Positions 23,286 to 34,639 of a stretch of 64,000 bases of DNA are shown piece by piece. Positions within the stretch are counted from its first letter, which is position 1; each line of letters opens with the position of its first letter. The DNA comes from Linyphia triangularis (Eukaryota > Arthropoda > Arachnida > Araneae > Linyphiidae). The notes beneath the pieces were generated by a model that had not been told where the DNA came from, did not search any database, and saw only the letters and a list, made by a program, of their open reading frames with translations. The translations under genes and the position numbers were made by a program. The stretch spans positions 90,798,466-90,862,465 of the forward strand of contig OZ021729.1 of NCBI GenBank assembly GCA_963978545.1. The letters are read 5' to 3'.

Positions 23286-23955
23286 GGGTTTCTGCCAAAA
23301 TAAAATGTGGCGAATCCATGACTTTTCAAGGCCAAAGCAAAACGCATCACAAAAAAAATGTAACCCATATTAATTTTACAAAGACGAGTCATACCATAAA
23401 ATGACTTCTGTAAAGTTTTATTTTATAAGGTGCAAAAAATCCTTGTTTCAGTAACAAAGATCCTCAGAAATCATAAGAAAAAGGGAGAAACAATTTTCCA
23501 ACCTTTGAATAGCTAATCAATCTTTAGTAATAAGGATATATTTGAAGAAGGAATAAGCTAATAATAACATATTAAATTATATAATCAAAAATCAAATGTT
23601 TTCATACCAACAAATCAAATTAGTTCAATTTAGTACCTATATTATAAATTTTTTTCTTCTACGAGATCCTACTCGTGTAATGTCACCAGTCTGGTGTTCA
23701 GAAATGTTTGCATTGGTCGAGGTTTTTAACTGTGACTTGTTCTTTCAAAACGTAAATAAAAATGTAGATGGATCATCAAAGAGATTTGCTGTATATGCCA
23801 TCATAGTCGCGTGATTTTAATTAAAATTTTTAGCAATCCATGACATTCACTGTTATTCCATGACTTATGATCTTTAACTCATGACTTTTCATGACAAAAT
23901 TTACCCAATGTCTAAATTCATGAAATTTCCTGACTTTCCATAAGCGCAGAAACCC
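23286..23955. mobile_element. Element with AGGGTTTCTGC ends
   Basis: Starts AGGGTTTCTGCC and ends GCGCAGAAACCCT, an inverted repeat. Inner ends carry repeated CATGACTTTTC and CCATGACTTATG words on both sides. A target duplication is not clear. Same general architecture as the CAGGG-type elements (terminal AGGG plus subterminal short repeats). Confidence 0.55.
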
Positions 23956-23976
23956 TGTAAGTACTGTATAATATTT

Positions 23977-24367
23977 CAAGGTTCCCACTTAAATCACAGA
24001 ATGAAAATCAATGACATTTAATCACCTAAATAATGTTTTTAAGGACCTTTGAAAATTTGTTTTCAGGCATCGTGTTTATAGATAAATTTTTAATGAGGTA
24101 TATTCTAGAAAAAAGTTACAAGTTGGTGAATATGTAATACAAATATGTTGGTGCGGATAAGTGGTGGTCAATCGGGAATAGCAAGTCCAAGTTGTATTTT
24201 AATAAATTGTGCAATTAGACACACAACATCGGCAAAAATTAAGGACTTTTAAGGACCTCAAAGCATTTTCAAGGACTTTAAGCACTTCTAAGCATTTTCA
24301 AGGCCTTGAAAATGAGTTCGAAAATATTAAAAACTTTTAATGACTTTCAATGACCGTGGGAACCCTG
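23977..24367. mobile_element. CAGGGTTCCCAC-family MITE (391 bp)
   Basis: Starts CAAGGTTCCCAC and ends GTGGGAACCCTG. The interior closely follows 2713-3137 (AATCACAGAATGAAAATCAA, TTTCAGGCATC, GCGGATAAGTGG or its variants). Flanks TATTT/AATTT are a decayed 5-bp duplication. Confidence 0.7.
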
Positions 24368-24396
24368 AATTTAATTATTTATTTAGAAAATTTCAG

Positions 24397-24419
24397 GGAG
24401 GGGAGGGGGGGGGGGGGAG
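24397..24419 (+). repeat. Poly-G tract
   Basis: GGGAGGGGAGG followed by an uninterrupted run of G, striking in a strongly AT-rich region. A similar shorter run is at about 26942-26955. Confidence 0.7.
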
Positions 24420-24429
24420 GAGTGAGTTT

Positions 24430-24800
24430 AAAAATTTTTAGGAACTTTATGGGTAATGGAACATTTTAGGGATAATTCTTAAAAATTTTAGGGTTAATAT
24501 AATTTTAGAGATAATTCTAAAAAATTTAGGAATATTTCTTTTAAAGCTGACATAGGCTCCTAACACAGACATTCCTTTCAAAGCATGTTTCAATATTGGC
24601 AAAAAAACGTCAATTTTTAAAAAATTAAAATCTCAGAAAAGATTTTCTCCTCTGGAGGAATATCCGAGGTTTTTTTACTGGTTTTGAAGAAAAATTGAAG
24701 AATTTTCAAAGTTTTAATTTTTTTAGGAATTGATAAAAAATTTTAAGTACAATTTCAGCGATAAACAAAAATCTAAGGACTATTATGAATTTTAGGACAA
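24430..24800. repeat. Dispersed repeat, copy B
   Basis: Partner of 12320-12710, colinear throughout. Rich in TTTTAGGGATAATTCTTAAA-type words. Family unidentified. Confidence 0.55.
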
Positions 24801-25004
24801 ATGTGACTCCTCCTAAAGTGAAAAACAACTCACTGCAAACGAAAGAAAATTTTCAAATAGGTCACAAACTAAACTTCTACAAATACTATCAAAGTATAGG
24901 ACAAGCACATTACAAAGCTAAAAGATTTTATGTAAAATAAATAGCTTCTTAGATCTTAAAGCATCACACAAAACTAGCACAACAGCATTAACAGGAAAAA
25001 TAAT

Positions 25005-25935
25005 CTAACAATTTATTACCCAATACAACTCGTGAAACTCTTGTACAGATCGACTTCTGAAGTACTCGCGAGAAAGAAGAGCACACAAGGAAGAAACGTC
25101 TTCTAAAAAGGCCGTTTAAGCAGGCAAGAGGACTGTCCGATGACTGGAACATGAGCAAGATAAAAGGAGGCTTTGAATGCAAAGGGTCAAACAAAACCAA
25201 GTGTGATAAATAGATTATTAGGAATTCTCAAAGGCGTGTTTTACAGCAAACGAAAATCTTGATTGGATTGACTTACTGCACACGAGAGGAAAGCACTGTC
25301 CGATTGTGCAAACAAAGACGAGAAACGTCTTCCACAAAGGCCAGTAAAGAAAGGAGGATCACTGGGCAGAGAGAACCTGTGTCCAATACAAGCAAACTTT
25401 ATATGTGAAATATCACACAAAAACAAAATCATGAAAAACTTAAAAGTAAAAGACCTGTGTTAACATGTTACCTAATACATTTAGTGAAACTCTTGTTCTT
25501 CAACATGTCCGACATCGCATACGAGAGAGAGAAACCTTGTCCGATTGTGCAAGATACGTCTTCTACAATGGCCTTTAAAGATAAGTGGTCAGAGAGAACC
25601 TGTGTAAAATAAAAGGAAGCTTTGAATAGCTACACACAAGTATAACAAATAAGTTAATATGAATTTAGGTAGGGCATGTTACCCAATATAGAATGTGAAA
25701 CTATCCGGATCGACTTTTGAGGTACTGCATTTGAAACAGAAGAAAACTGTCCAACTTTACACACAAGAACAAGAAAACATTTTCTACAAAAGCCATAAAA
25801 ATTGGGGCAGGAAGGTAATTGTAGAAAAGAACCTGTTTAAAATAAAAAGAAGCTTTGAACATATCTCACACAACACAAGTACAACAAATGTTCTTATCAT
25901 GTTACACTATAGAGTGTGTGAACTTTTATGAATGA
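25005..25935. repeat. Four-copy ~190-240-bp tandem repeat
   Basis: Four successive units share the same word order: TTACCYAATA, GTGAAACT, TGTCCGATTGTGCAA, CGTCTTCTACAAAGGCC, GAGAACCTGTGT, AAAGGAAGCTTTGAA, ACACAAGT and ACAAAT. Units start near 25015, 25230, 25455 and 25655. Divergence between copies is high, so the array is old. A partial fifth start (TGTTACACTATAGAGTGTG) lies near 25905. No frame is conserved between units, so it is not a repeated protein domain. Confidence 0.7.
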
Positions 25936-25939
25936 ATCA

Positions 25940-27365
25940 CTTCAGAGATGTCTTTCATTTATAGTAACAACTGTTAAATATAAATGAAAGAAGTTATTAA
26001 CAATGAATATCAAGGGTAGTTTTTTCACTTAAAACTTGTGTGGTATTGAAATAACATTAAAGTTTTCAGTTCTTTCAAGAAATGGCTTCAACTGGGAGAA
26101 GTGTAACTAACTTGGCATTGAAACACAAGAAAAATACCAAGAAAGTTATAATTTTTGATAATTACAAATATCAATAAAAAAATTTACTGAATCTCTGTAC
26201 TATATTTTTATTAAATTTTTTTTAATTGTAACATTAATATCAATACATTATGCACTATCAAATATTTGACCTAGAAAAAGTAACTTTACTTAATAAATGT
26301 ATGTTTAAAATGTATGTTAATTAAAATTATGTTTAAAATGTATGTTAATTAAAAGTATGTTTAATTACTTATAAACTTGAAAAAAGGTTTATTTAAATTA
26401 ATGTAATGTATTATCAGGTAGTTTGTATACTTCAATCAACATTAGTGTGGAGCAGATAATTTAAAATTACTGCACAGAAATTTCCTTATGAAATAACGAT
26501 ATTCACCATTTCCAAACCTGACCCTTGATATTATTCAATACTGTCTCAATGATCTGCTGTAAAAGGACAAGAAACAGTAAATTACAGACATGAATGAAAC
26601 TAAGCAAGTCTGATACAGGAACATTTCCATTTTTAAAATGCATCAATCGAAGTTCTATTTTAGTAATTTTAATGGAGATATAAAATTGGAAAAGTTTGCC
26701 AAAGACATAACTAGACTATTTAGTTTTTTTTAGAAAAACAAGTAAAAAAAGAATATGCACACAAGCAAAGCTACCCAAATAAGTTAAGCTCCCTAACTCA
26801 AAAGAAAAAAGAACTTTCATTTGATCATGTAATTCACAAATAAAGAATCAAATAGTTTATTGATGATAGTTTATTATCAAATTGTAAATTGTTTCACTAT
26901 ATATTTGCAAAATCTGACTGTTTTTCAATGTGTGATAACTTGGGGGGGGGGGGAGGGAAAAAGCTTTTGAAGAATACTTGGTCTTATATCAGTGTTTTCA
27001 ATGAGCAAATTCATAGAAACTTCCACATTAAATGTTAACTATATACATATATATGAGACAAGACCCTTATAACAGATCACTTAAGAGTTTTCAATTAAGC
27101 AAATGCTATGTATTACCATTGTTCAATTAAAATTCATAAGTTCAATCACACAGTTATCCCAATTTATATTCAGAAATATGTGAGACGTTACGGAAATGAT
27201 GGGTGGACTCAATAAAGAGGATATAGAAAAAAAATATGCCGCCTGAATCAAGATTCTTAAAAAATTTAAAAGTATAATTTTCATGTAGATTTGCAGTTTT
27301 TCCTTCTAAAAATAATCGAAGAACGATGCCACCACTCGAAATTCGTTAACAGGAAAACACTTCCC
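25940..27365. other. Gene-free AT-rich stretch before the satellite
   Basis: No gene recognised. Short repeats such as TTTAAAATGTATGTTAATTA appear twice near 26310-26350. A G run lies at about 26942. Confidence 0.5.
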
Positions 27366-27369
27366 ACAC

Positions 27370-30300
27370 ATCGTTCAGGTTTTACAATCATTTAATTTAA
27401 ATAAAATATATACATAAACATTAATGGTACATTGGACAAGAATTTTTTTTCTTTTTTGATTTCCTACCCAATGACCAAATATCAAATACATAATCAAATT
27501 AAGTTTGAAAGAGTGATTTTTTTCATCTAGAAAGGTTTACAATTATAAAAAATTAATAGCATATATAAAAACATTAATGGTACATTGGACAAGATTCTTT
27601 TTTTTTTTTTTTTTTTTTTTTTTTGATTTCCTGCCAAGTGATTAGATATCTAATACATAAACATGGAAGGAGGGATCTTTTTCACCTTTCAGGTTTTACA
27701 AATATTTAATTTAAATAAAATATATACAAAAACATTAATAGTACATTAGACAAGATATTTTTTTCTTCTTTTTTTTGATTTCCTGCCCAATGACCAGATT
27801 TCTAATACATAAACATGTTTAGTTTGAAAGAGGGATCTTTTTCTCCTCTCAAGTTTTCCAAATATTTAATTTAAATAAAATATATACATAAACATTAATG
27901 GTACATTGGACAAGAATTTTTTTTTAAATTTTTTTTAATTTATTTCCTGCCCAATGACCAGATATCTAATACATAATCACATTTAGTATGAAAGGATGAT
28001 TTTTTTCACCTCTAAAGGTTTAAAAAGATAAAAAATTAATAACATATACAAAAACATTAAAGGTACATTACCCAAGATTTTTTTTTTTTTATTTCCTGCC
28101 CAATGACCAGATATCTAATACATAAATATATTTAGTTTGAAAGAGTGATTTTTTCATTTCCAAAGGTTTACAATTATAAAAAATTAATAGCATATACAAA
28201 AACATTAATGTTACATTGGACAAGATATTTTTTTTTTTTTTTTTGATTTCTTGCATAATGACCAGATATCTAATGTGTAGTTTGAAAGAGGGATCTTTTT
28301 CTCCTTCTCTCAGGTTTTCCAAATATTTAATTTAAATAAAATATATACATGAACATTAACATGACATTGGACAAGAATTTTTTTTTTTTTCCCCTGCCCA
28401 ATGACCAGATATCTAATACATAAACATGTTTAGTTTGAAAGAGGTATCTTTTTCTCTTCTCACGTTTTACAAATATTAAATTTAAATAAAATATATACAT
28501 AAACATTAATGGTACAATGGACAAGAATTTTTTTTTATTTCCTGCCCAATGACCAGATATCTAATACATAAACATGTTTAGTTTGAAAGAGGTATCTTTT
28601 TCTCTTCTCACGTTTTAAAAATATTTAATTTAAATAAAATATATACATAAACATTAATGGTACAAAGGACAAGAATTTTTTTTTTATTTCCTGCCCAATG
28701 ACCAGATATCTAATACATAAACATGTTTAGTTTGAAAGAGGTATCTTTTTCTCTTCTCACGTTTTAAAAATATTTAATTTAAATAAAATATATACATAAA
28801 CATTAATGGTACAATGGACAAGAATTTTTTTTTTTTTATTTCCTGCCCAATGACCAGATATCTAGTACATAAACATGTTTAGTTTGAAAGAGGTATCTTT
28901 TTCTCCTCTCACGTTTTAAAAATATTTAATTTAAATAAAATATATACATAAACATTAATGGTACAATGGACAAGAATTTTTTTTTATTTCCTGCCCAATG
29001 ACCAGATATCTAATACATAAACATGTTTAGTTTGAAAGAGGTATCTTTTTCTCTTCTCACGTTTTAAAAATATTTAATTTAAATAAAATATATACATAAA
29101 CATTAATGGTACAATGGAAAAGAATTTTTTTTTATTTCCTGCCCAATGACCAGATATCTAATACATAAACATGTTTAGTTTGAAAGAGGTATCTTTTTCT
29201 CTTCTCACGTTTTAAAAATATTTAATTTAAATAAAATATATACATAAACATTAATGGTACAAAGGACAAGAATTTTTTTTTTATTTCCTGCCCAATGACC
29301 AGATATCTAATACATAAACATGTTTAGTTTGAAAGAGGTATCTTTTTCTCTTCTCACGTTTTAAAAATATTTAATTTAAATAAAATATATACATAAACAT
29401 TAATGGTACAATGGACAAGAATTTTTTTTTTTTTATTTCCTGCCCAATGACCAGATATCTAGTACATAAACATGTTTAGTTTGAAAGAGGTATCTTTTTC
29501 TCTTCTCACGTTTTAAAAATATTTAATTTAAATAAAATATATACTTAAACATTAATGGTACAAAGGACAAGAATTTTTTTTTTTATTTCCTGCCCAATGA
29601 CCAGATATCTAGTACATAAACATGTTTAGTTTGAAAGAGGTATCTTTTTCTCCTCTCACGTTTTAAAAATATTTAATTTAAATAAAATATATACATAAAC
29701 ATTAATGGTACAATGGAAAAGAATTTTTTTTTTATTTCCTGCCCAATGACCAGATATCTAATACATAAACATGTTTAGTTTGAAAGAGGTATCTTTTTCT
29801 CCTCTCACGTTTTAAAAATATTTAATTTAAATAAAATATATACATAAACATTAATGGTACAATGGACAAGAATTTTTTTTTTTTATTTCCTGCCCAATGA
29901 CCAGATATCTAATACATAAACATGTTTAGTTTGAAAGAGGTATCTTTTTCTCTTCTCACGTTTTAAAAATATTTAATTTAAATAAAATATATACATAAAC
30001 ATTAATGGTACAATGGACAAGAATTTTTTTTTATTTCCTGCCCAATGACCAGATATCTAATACATAAACATGTTTAGTTTGAAAGAGGTATCTTTTTCTC
30101 TTCTCACGTTTTAAAAATATTTAATTTAAATAAAATATATACATAAACATTAACGGTACAAAGGACAAGAATTTTTTTTTTTATTTCCTGCCCAATGACC
30201 AGATATCTAATACATAAACATGTTTAGTTTGAAAGAGGTATCTTTTTCTTCTCTCACGTTTTAAAAATATTTAATTTAAATAAAATATATACATAAACAT

Positions 30301-32960
30301 TAATGGTACAATGGACAAGAATTTTTTTTTTATTTCCTGCCCAATGACCAGATATCTAATACATAAACATGTTTAGTTTGAAAGAGGTATCTTTTTCTCT
30401 TCTCACGTTTTAAAAATATTTAATTTAAATAAAATATATACATAAACATTAATGGTACAAAGGACAAGAATTTTTTTTTTATTTCCTGCCCAATGACCAG
30501 ATATCTAATACATAAACATGTTTAGTTTGAAAGAGGTATCTTTTTCTCTTCTCACGTTTTAAAAATATTTAATTTAAATAAAATATATACTTAAACATTA
30601 ATGGTACAAAGGACAAGAATTTTTTTTTTTATTTCCTGCCCAATGACCAGATATCTAGTACATAAACATGTTTAGTTTGAAAGAGGTATCTTTTTCTCCT
30701 CTCACGTTTTAAAAATATTTAATTTAAATAAAATATATACATAAACATTAATGGTACAATGGAAAAGAATTTTTTTTTATTTCCTGCCCAATGACCAGAT
30801 ATCTAATACATAAACATGTTTAGTTTGAAAGAGGTATCTTTTTCTCTTCTCACGTTTTAAAAATATTTAATTTAAATAAAATATATACATAAACATTAAT
30901 GGTACAAAGGACAAGAATTTTTTTTTTATTTCCTGCCCAATGACCAGATGTCTAATACATAAACATGTTTAGTTTGAAAGAGGTATCTTTTTCTCCTCTC
31001 ACGTTTTAAAAATATTTAATTTAAATAAAATATATACATAAACATTAATGGTACAATGGAAAAGAATTTTTTTTTTATTTCCTGCCCAATGACCAGATAT
31101 CTAATACATAAACATGTTTAGTTTGAAAGAGGTATCTTTTTCTCCTCTCACGTTTTAAAAATATTTAATTTAAATAAAATATATACATAAACATTAATGG
31201 TACAATGGACAAGAATTTTTTTTTTATTTCCTGCCCAATGACCAGATATCTAATACATAAACATGTTTAGTTTGAAAGAGGTATCTTTTTCTCTTCTCAC
31301 GTTTTAAAAATATTTAATTTAAATAAAATATATACTTAAACATTAATGGTACAAAGGACAAGATTTTTTTTTTTTTATTTCCTGCCCAATGACCAGATAT
31401 CTAGTACATAAACATGTTTAGTTTGAAAGAGGTATCTTTTTCTCCTCTCACGTTTTAAAAATATTTAATTTAAATAAAATATATACATAAACATTAATGG
31501 TACAATGGAAAAGAATTTTTTTTTATTTCCTGTCCAATAACCAGATATCTAATACATAAACATGTTTAGTTTGAAAGAGGTATCTTTTTCTCCTCTCACG
31601 TTTTAAAAATATTTAATTTAAATAAAATATATACATAAACATTAATGGTACAAGGGACAAGAATTTTTTTTTTTATTCCCTGCCCAATGACCAGATATCT
31701 AATACATAAACATGTTTAGTTTGAAAGAGGTATCTTTTTCTCTTCTCACGTTTTACAAATATTTAATTTAAATAAAATATATACATAAACATTAATGGTA
31801 CAATGGACAAGAATTTTTTTTTTATTTCCTGTCCAATGACCAGATATCTAATACATAAACATGTTTAGTTTGAAAGAGGTATCTTTTTCTCCTCTCACGT
31901 TTTAAAAATATTTAATTTAAATAAAATATATACATAAACATTAATGGTACAAGGGACAAGAATTTTTTTTTTTATTCCCTGAGAAATGACCAGATATCTA
32001 ATACATAAACATGTTTAGTTTGAAAGAGGTATCTTTTTCTCTTCTCACGTTTTAAAAATATTTAATTTAAATAAAATATATACATAAACATTAATGGTAC
32101 AAAGGACAAGAATTTTTTTTTTATTTCCTGCCCAATGACCAGATATCTAACACATAAGCATGTTTAGTTTGAAAGAGGTATCTTTATCTCCTCTTCACGT
32201 TTTACAAATATTTAATTTAAATAAAATATATACATAAACATTAATGGTACAATGGACAAGAATTTTTTTTTTATTTCCTGCCCAATGACCAGATATCTAA
32301 TACATAAACATGTTTAGTTTGAAAGAGGTATCTTTTTCTCTTCTCACGTTTTACAAATATTTAATTTAAATAAAATATTTACATAAACATTAATGGTACA
32401 ATGGACAAGAATTTTTTTTTTATTTCCTGTCCAATGACCAGATATCTAATACATAAACATGTTTAGTTTGAAAGAGGTATCTTTTTCTCCTCTCACGTTT
32501 TAAAAATATTTAATTTAAATAAAATATATACATAAACATTAATGGTACAAGGGACAAGAATTTTTTTTTTTATTCCCTGAGAAATGACCAGATATCTAAT
32601 ACATAAACATGTTTAGTTTGAAAGAGGTATCTTTATCTCCTCTTCACGTTTTACAAATATTTAATTTAAATAAAATATATACATAAACATTAATGGTACC
32701 ATTGGACAAGAATTTTTTTTTTTTTTTCTTTTTTGATTTCCTGCCCAATGATCAGATATCTAATACATAAACATCTTCAGTTTGAAAAAGTGATTTTTTT
32801 TATCTCCAAAGGTTTTCAATTATAAAAAAATAATAAACATATACAAAAGCATTAAAGGTACATTGGACATTTTTTTTTTTTTTTTTTACATTTTTTTTTG
32901 ATTTTCTGCCTAATAACAAGTTACTTAAATATCTAATACATAATCATATATAGTTTAAAA
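27370..32960. repeat. ~149-bp satellite array, about 37 monomers
   Basis: Each monomer runs AAACATTAATGGTACAATGG, ACAAGAA and a T-run, CCTGCCCAATGACCAGATAT, CTAATACATAAACATG, TTTAGTTTGAAAGAGG, TATCTTTTTCTCTTCTCACG and an AT block (TTTAATTTAAATAAAATATA). Spacing of CCTGCCCAATG is 148-152 bp, the variation being T-run length. About 29 central monomers (28.5-32.7 kb) are nearly identical. Both edges carry diverged monomers, including a second type with AGGTTTACAATTATAAAAAA (27.53, 28.02, 28.17 and 32.81 kb). This edge divergence and central homogeneity is typical of unequal exchange. No coding frame is maintained. Confidence 0.95.
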
Positions 32961-33200
32961 CAGAGCTTTTCTGCTCATACATAATTTTTGAACACAAAAT
33001 CATAACATTTAGTTTTGAGAAGAGGGATTCTCTGCTCTTCTCACATGTCAAAATACGTTGGAATGTAGGGATGAAAGACAAATAATATGTTGCAAATATT
33101 TAGTACAATAAATACATTGTGTATTATAAGTAGATTGCAATTCCTAAATTTTTAAAATACTAATTAGCAGTTCAGATTAAAAATTAATATGTATGCACAC
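32961..33200. other. Right flank of the satellite
   Basis: Decayed sequence with an internal duplication of CATAATTTTTGAACACAAA / CATAACATTTAGTTTTGAGA-like words; no gene seen. Confidence 0.4.
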
Positions 33201-33204
33201 CACT

Positions 33205-33965
33205 CTATTGCAGTTCGTCTCCAGTAGCTACTCCCCGTACCACAAAAATACAACTTTCGCTACTGGTACTAGATCGTTTGCAATGGGTGTTCAAAAAATA
33301 AGTAAAGTGTTAAAAATATCAACAAATTGTTAACATTGACACTCCCCCATACATTCCGTCTCCAAAGGCTACTCCCCGTACCATGAAGGTACAACTTTCA
33401 CTATTGGTGCTAGACCGTTTGCAATGGGTTTGTGCAAAATAGGTATAAATAGTACCTATATGAAATTAAAATTAAATAGGTAAAAGTAGTTGATATTACA
33501 CAAATGTAGAATATTTTTTTTTTTTACAGGTCATCATAATTTCTTTTATTAGAGTTCATATTGTTCTAATATTTAAACATTTAAAGACTTAGGATTACAT
33601 TAAACAGAGTTTTCGGACAATGCATAAAAACTAATAATGAGTAATTAAAAAAAACATTATAAATAAAAAATTTACTACACAATTCAAATACAAATTATAA
33701 TTAAATACAACTATTTCATAAAAACTACAATCTTAAAAATTAATAGTATTCAGAAATTGAAAGGCTAAGTGAATGAAGAGGGTTATGTATCATAAAGTAA
33801 CTTTTGAGATATTAACACCAAAAAAAAAGAGTACTTTAAAATATCTTCAGGTTAAACTGACACTCCCCCATCACATCGTCGCCAAAGGCTACTCCCCGTA
33901 CTACGAAGGTACAACTTTCACTTCTGGTACTCGACTGTTTTACAATGGGTTTGTGCAAAATTAGT
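33205..33965. repeat. Three copies of a CTACTCCCCGTAC motif unit
   Basis: Units at about 33210-33290, 33345-33445 and 33848-33960 share CGTCTCCAAAGGCTACTCCC, CGTACCAYGAAGGTACAACT, TTCRCTAYTGGTRCTAGAC and GTTTGCAATGGGTTTGTG. The latter two continue with CAAAATWGGTATAAATAGTA. They may be a short interspersed family or a degraded tandem array; the last part resembles a TATAAA promoter word, but no gene follows. Confidence 0.65.
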
Positions 33966-34199
33966 ATAAATAGTAGGTGCAGGCACCCAAAATTAAAATG
34001 AAAAAATAATAATTTCTATGCAAAATGTAGGAAAAAATAAATGTTACAGTTCATATTATTTTAATAATTGAACTATTTAGACAACTGATTTTTTTTAATC
34101 ACATAACTACTTGATCCACTTAGCCCTTCAATTAACAAAAAACACAAGGCAAAGCAACTGCTTTACAAAAAACTGACAGAAAATACTGTCAAACTACCA

Positions 34200-34537
34200 A
34201 AAATTCTCCCCAACTCCCCCCCACTGAAAGACAAAGAGAGACAGAGTGAGGGTGTCTGAACTGGACGCATCGTGATTGGGCACCCAGACAGGCCACAGGC
34301 ACCCTTTATTTGCAAGACTCTGGACAGGCGGACGACCCTGGAGGAATCCGTCCCTGGAAGCGGAAACCCCTGCCATGTCAGGCGTCGCTCTAAAGACAGA
34401 CTGGCACAACAGACCACGGACTGAAATAGAAGGAGAAGATAAAGGCCCCAGGTCCAGAGATAACCTCCTTCAGTCTGTTTATACTGGGACCTAGTCCGTG
34501 AACTGATTTTGTGTCGTCTGCTGTCCGGCCGACAACA
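34200..34537 (-). repeat. GC-richer LTR-like segment, minus strand
   Basis: Stands out by base composition. On the minus strand it starts TGTTGTCGGCCGGACAGC and has a TATA-like CAGTATAAACAG about 55 bp in. An AATAAA signal (in CAAATAAAGGG) follows further in, and it ends near CTCTTTGTCTTTCA followed by GTGGGGGGAG. That order (TG start, TATA box, poly-A signal, CA end, TGG-like start after the end) fits a retroelement LTR. No gag or pol lies downstream and no second copy is in the window, so it may be a solo or truncated LTR, or a non-coding exon of a host gene. No duplication was found at the ends. Confidence 0.35.
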
Positions 34538-34638
34538 CTGCCCTCTTAAGGACAAACATCATATCTGCAATTGGATTTAACATGGATGATCCATATTAAA
34601 GCCAATTGCAAATACGAAGTTTATCCTTAAGAGGGCAG
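34538..34638. repeat. 101-bp imperfect palindrome
   Basis: Left arm CTGCCCTCTTAAGGACAAAC, right arm ending GTTTATCCTTAAGAGGGCAG or near equivalent; the arms pair almost throughout, with the centre at GGATGATCC (about 34588). It abuts the TG end of the LTR-like segment exactly. It could be a tiny foldback MITE, or an inverted duplication formed at the LTR junction. It would form a long hairpin in RNA or a cruciform in DNA. Confidence 0.8.
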
Positions 34639-34639
34639 A

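Noticed and set aside
28089..28524. Two minus-strand frames inside the satellite as repeated proteins
   Set aside because: They arise from translating the AT-rich monomer and break in neighbouring monomers because of T-run length changes.
27370..32960. CRISPR array
   Set aside because: The whole ~149-bp unit repeats with no unique spacers; it is a satellite.
34200..34537. Intact solo LTR with target duplication
   Set aside because: The flanks do not form a matching 4-6-bp duplication, so the LTR call is kept only as tentative.
34163..34555. 130-codon minus-strand frame
   Set aside because: It overlaps the LTR-like segment, has no recognisable domain and shares the region with open frames in two other phases, as GC-richer DNA often does.
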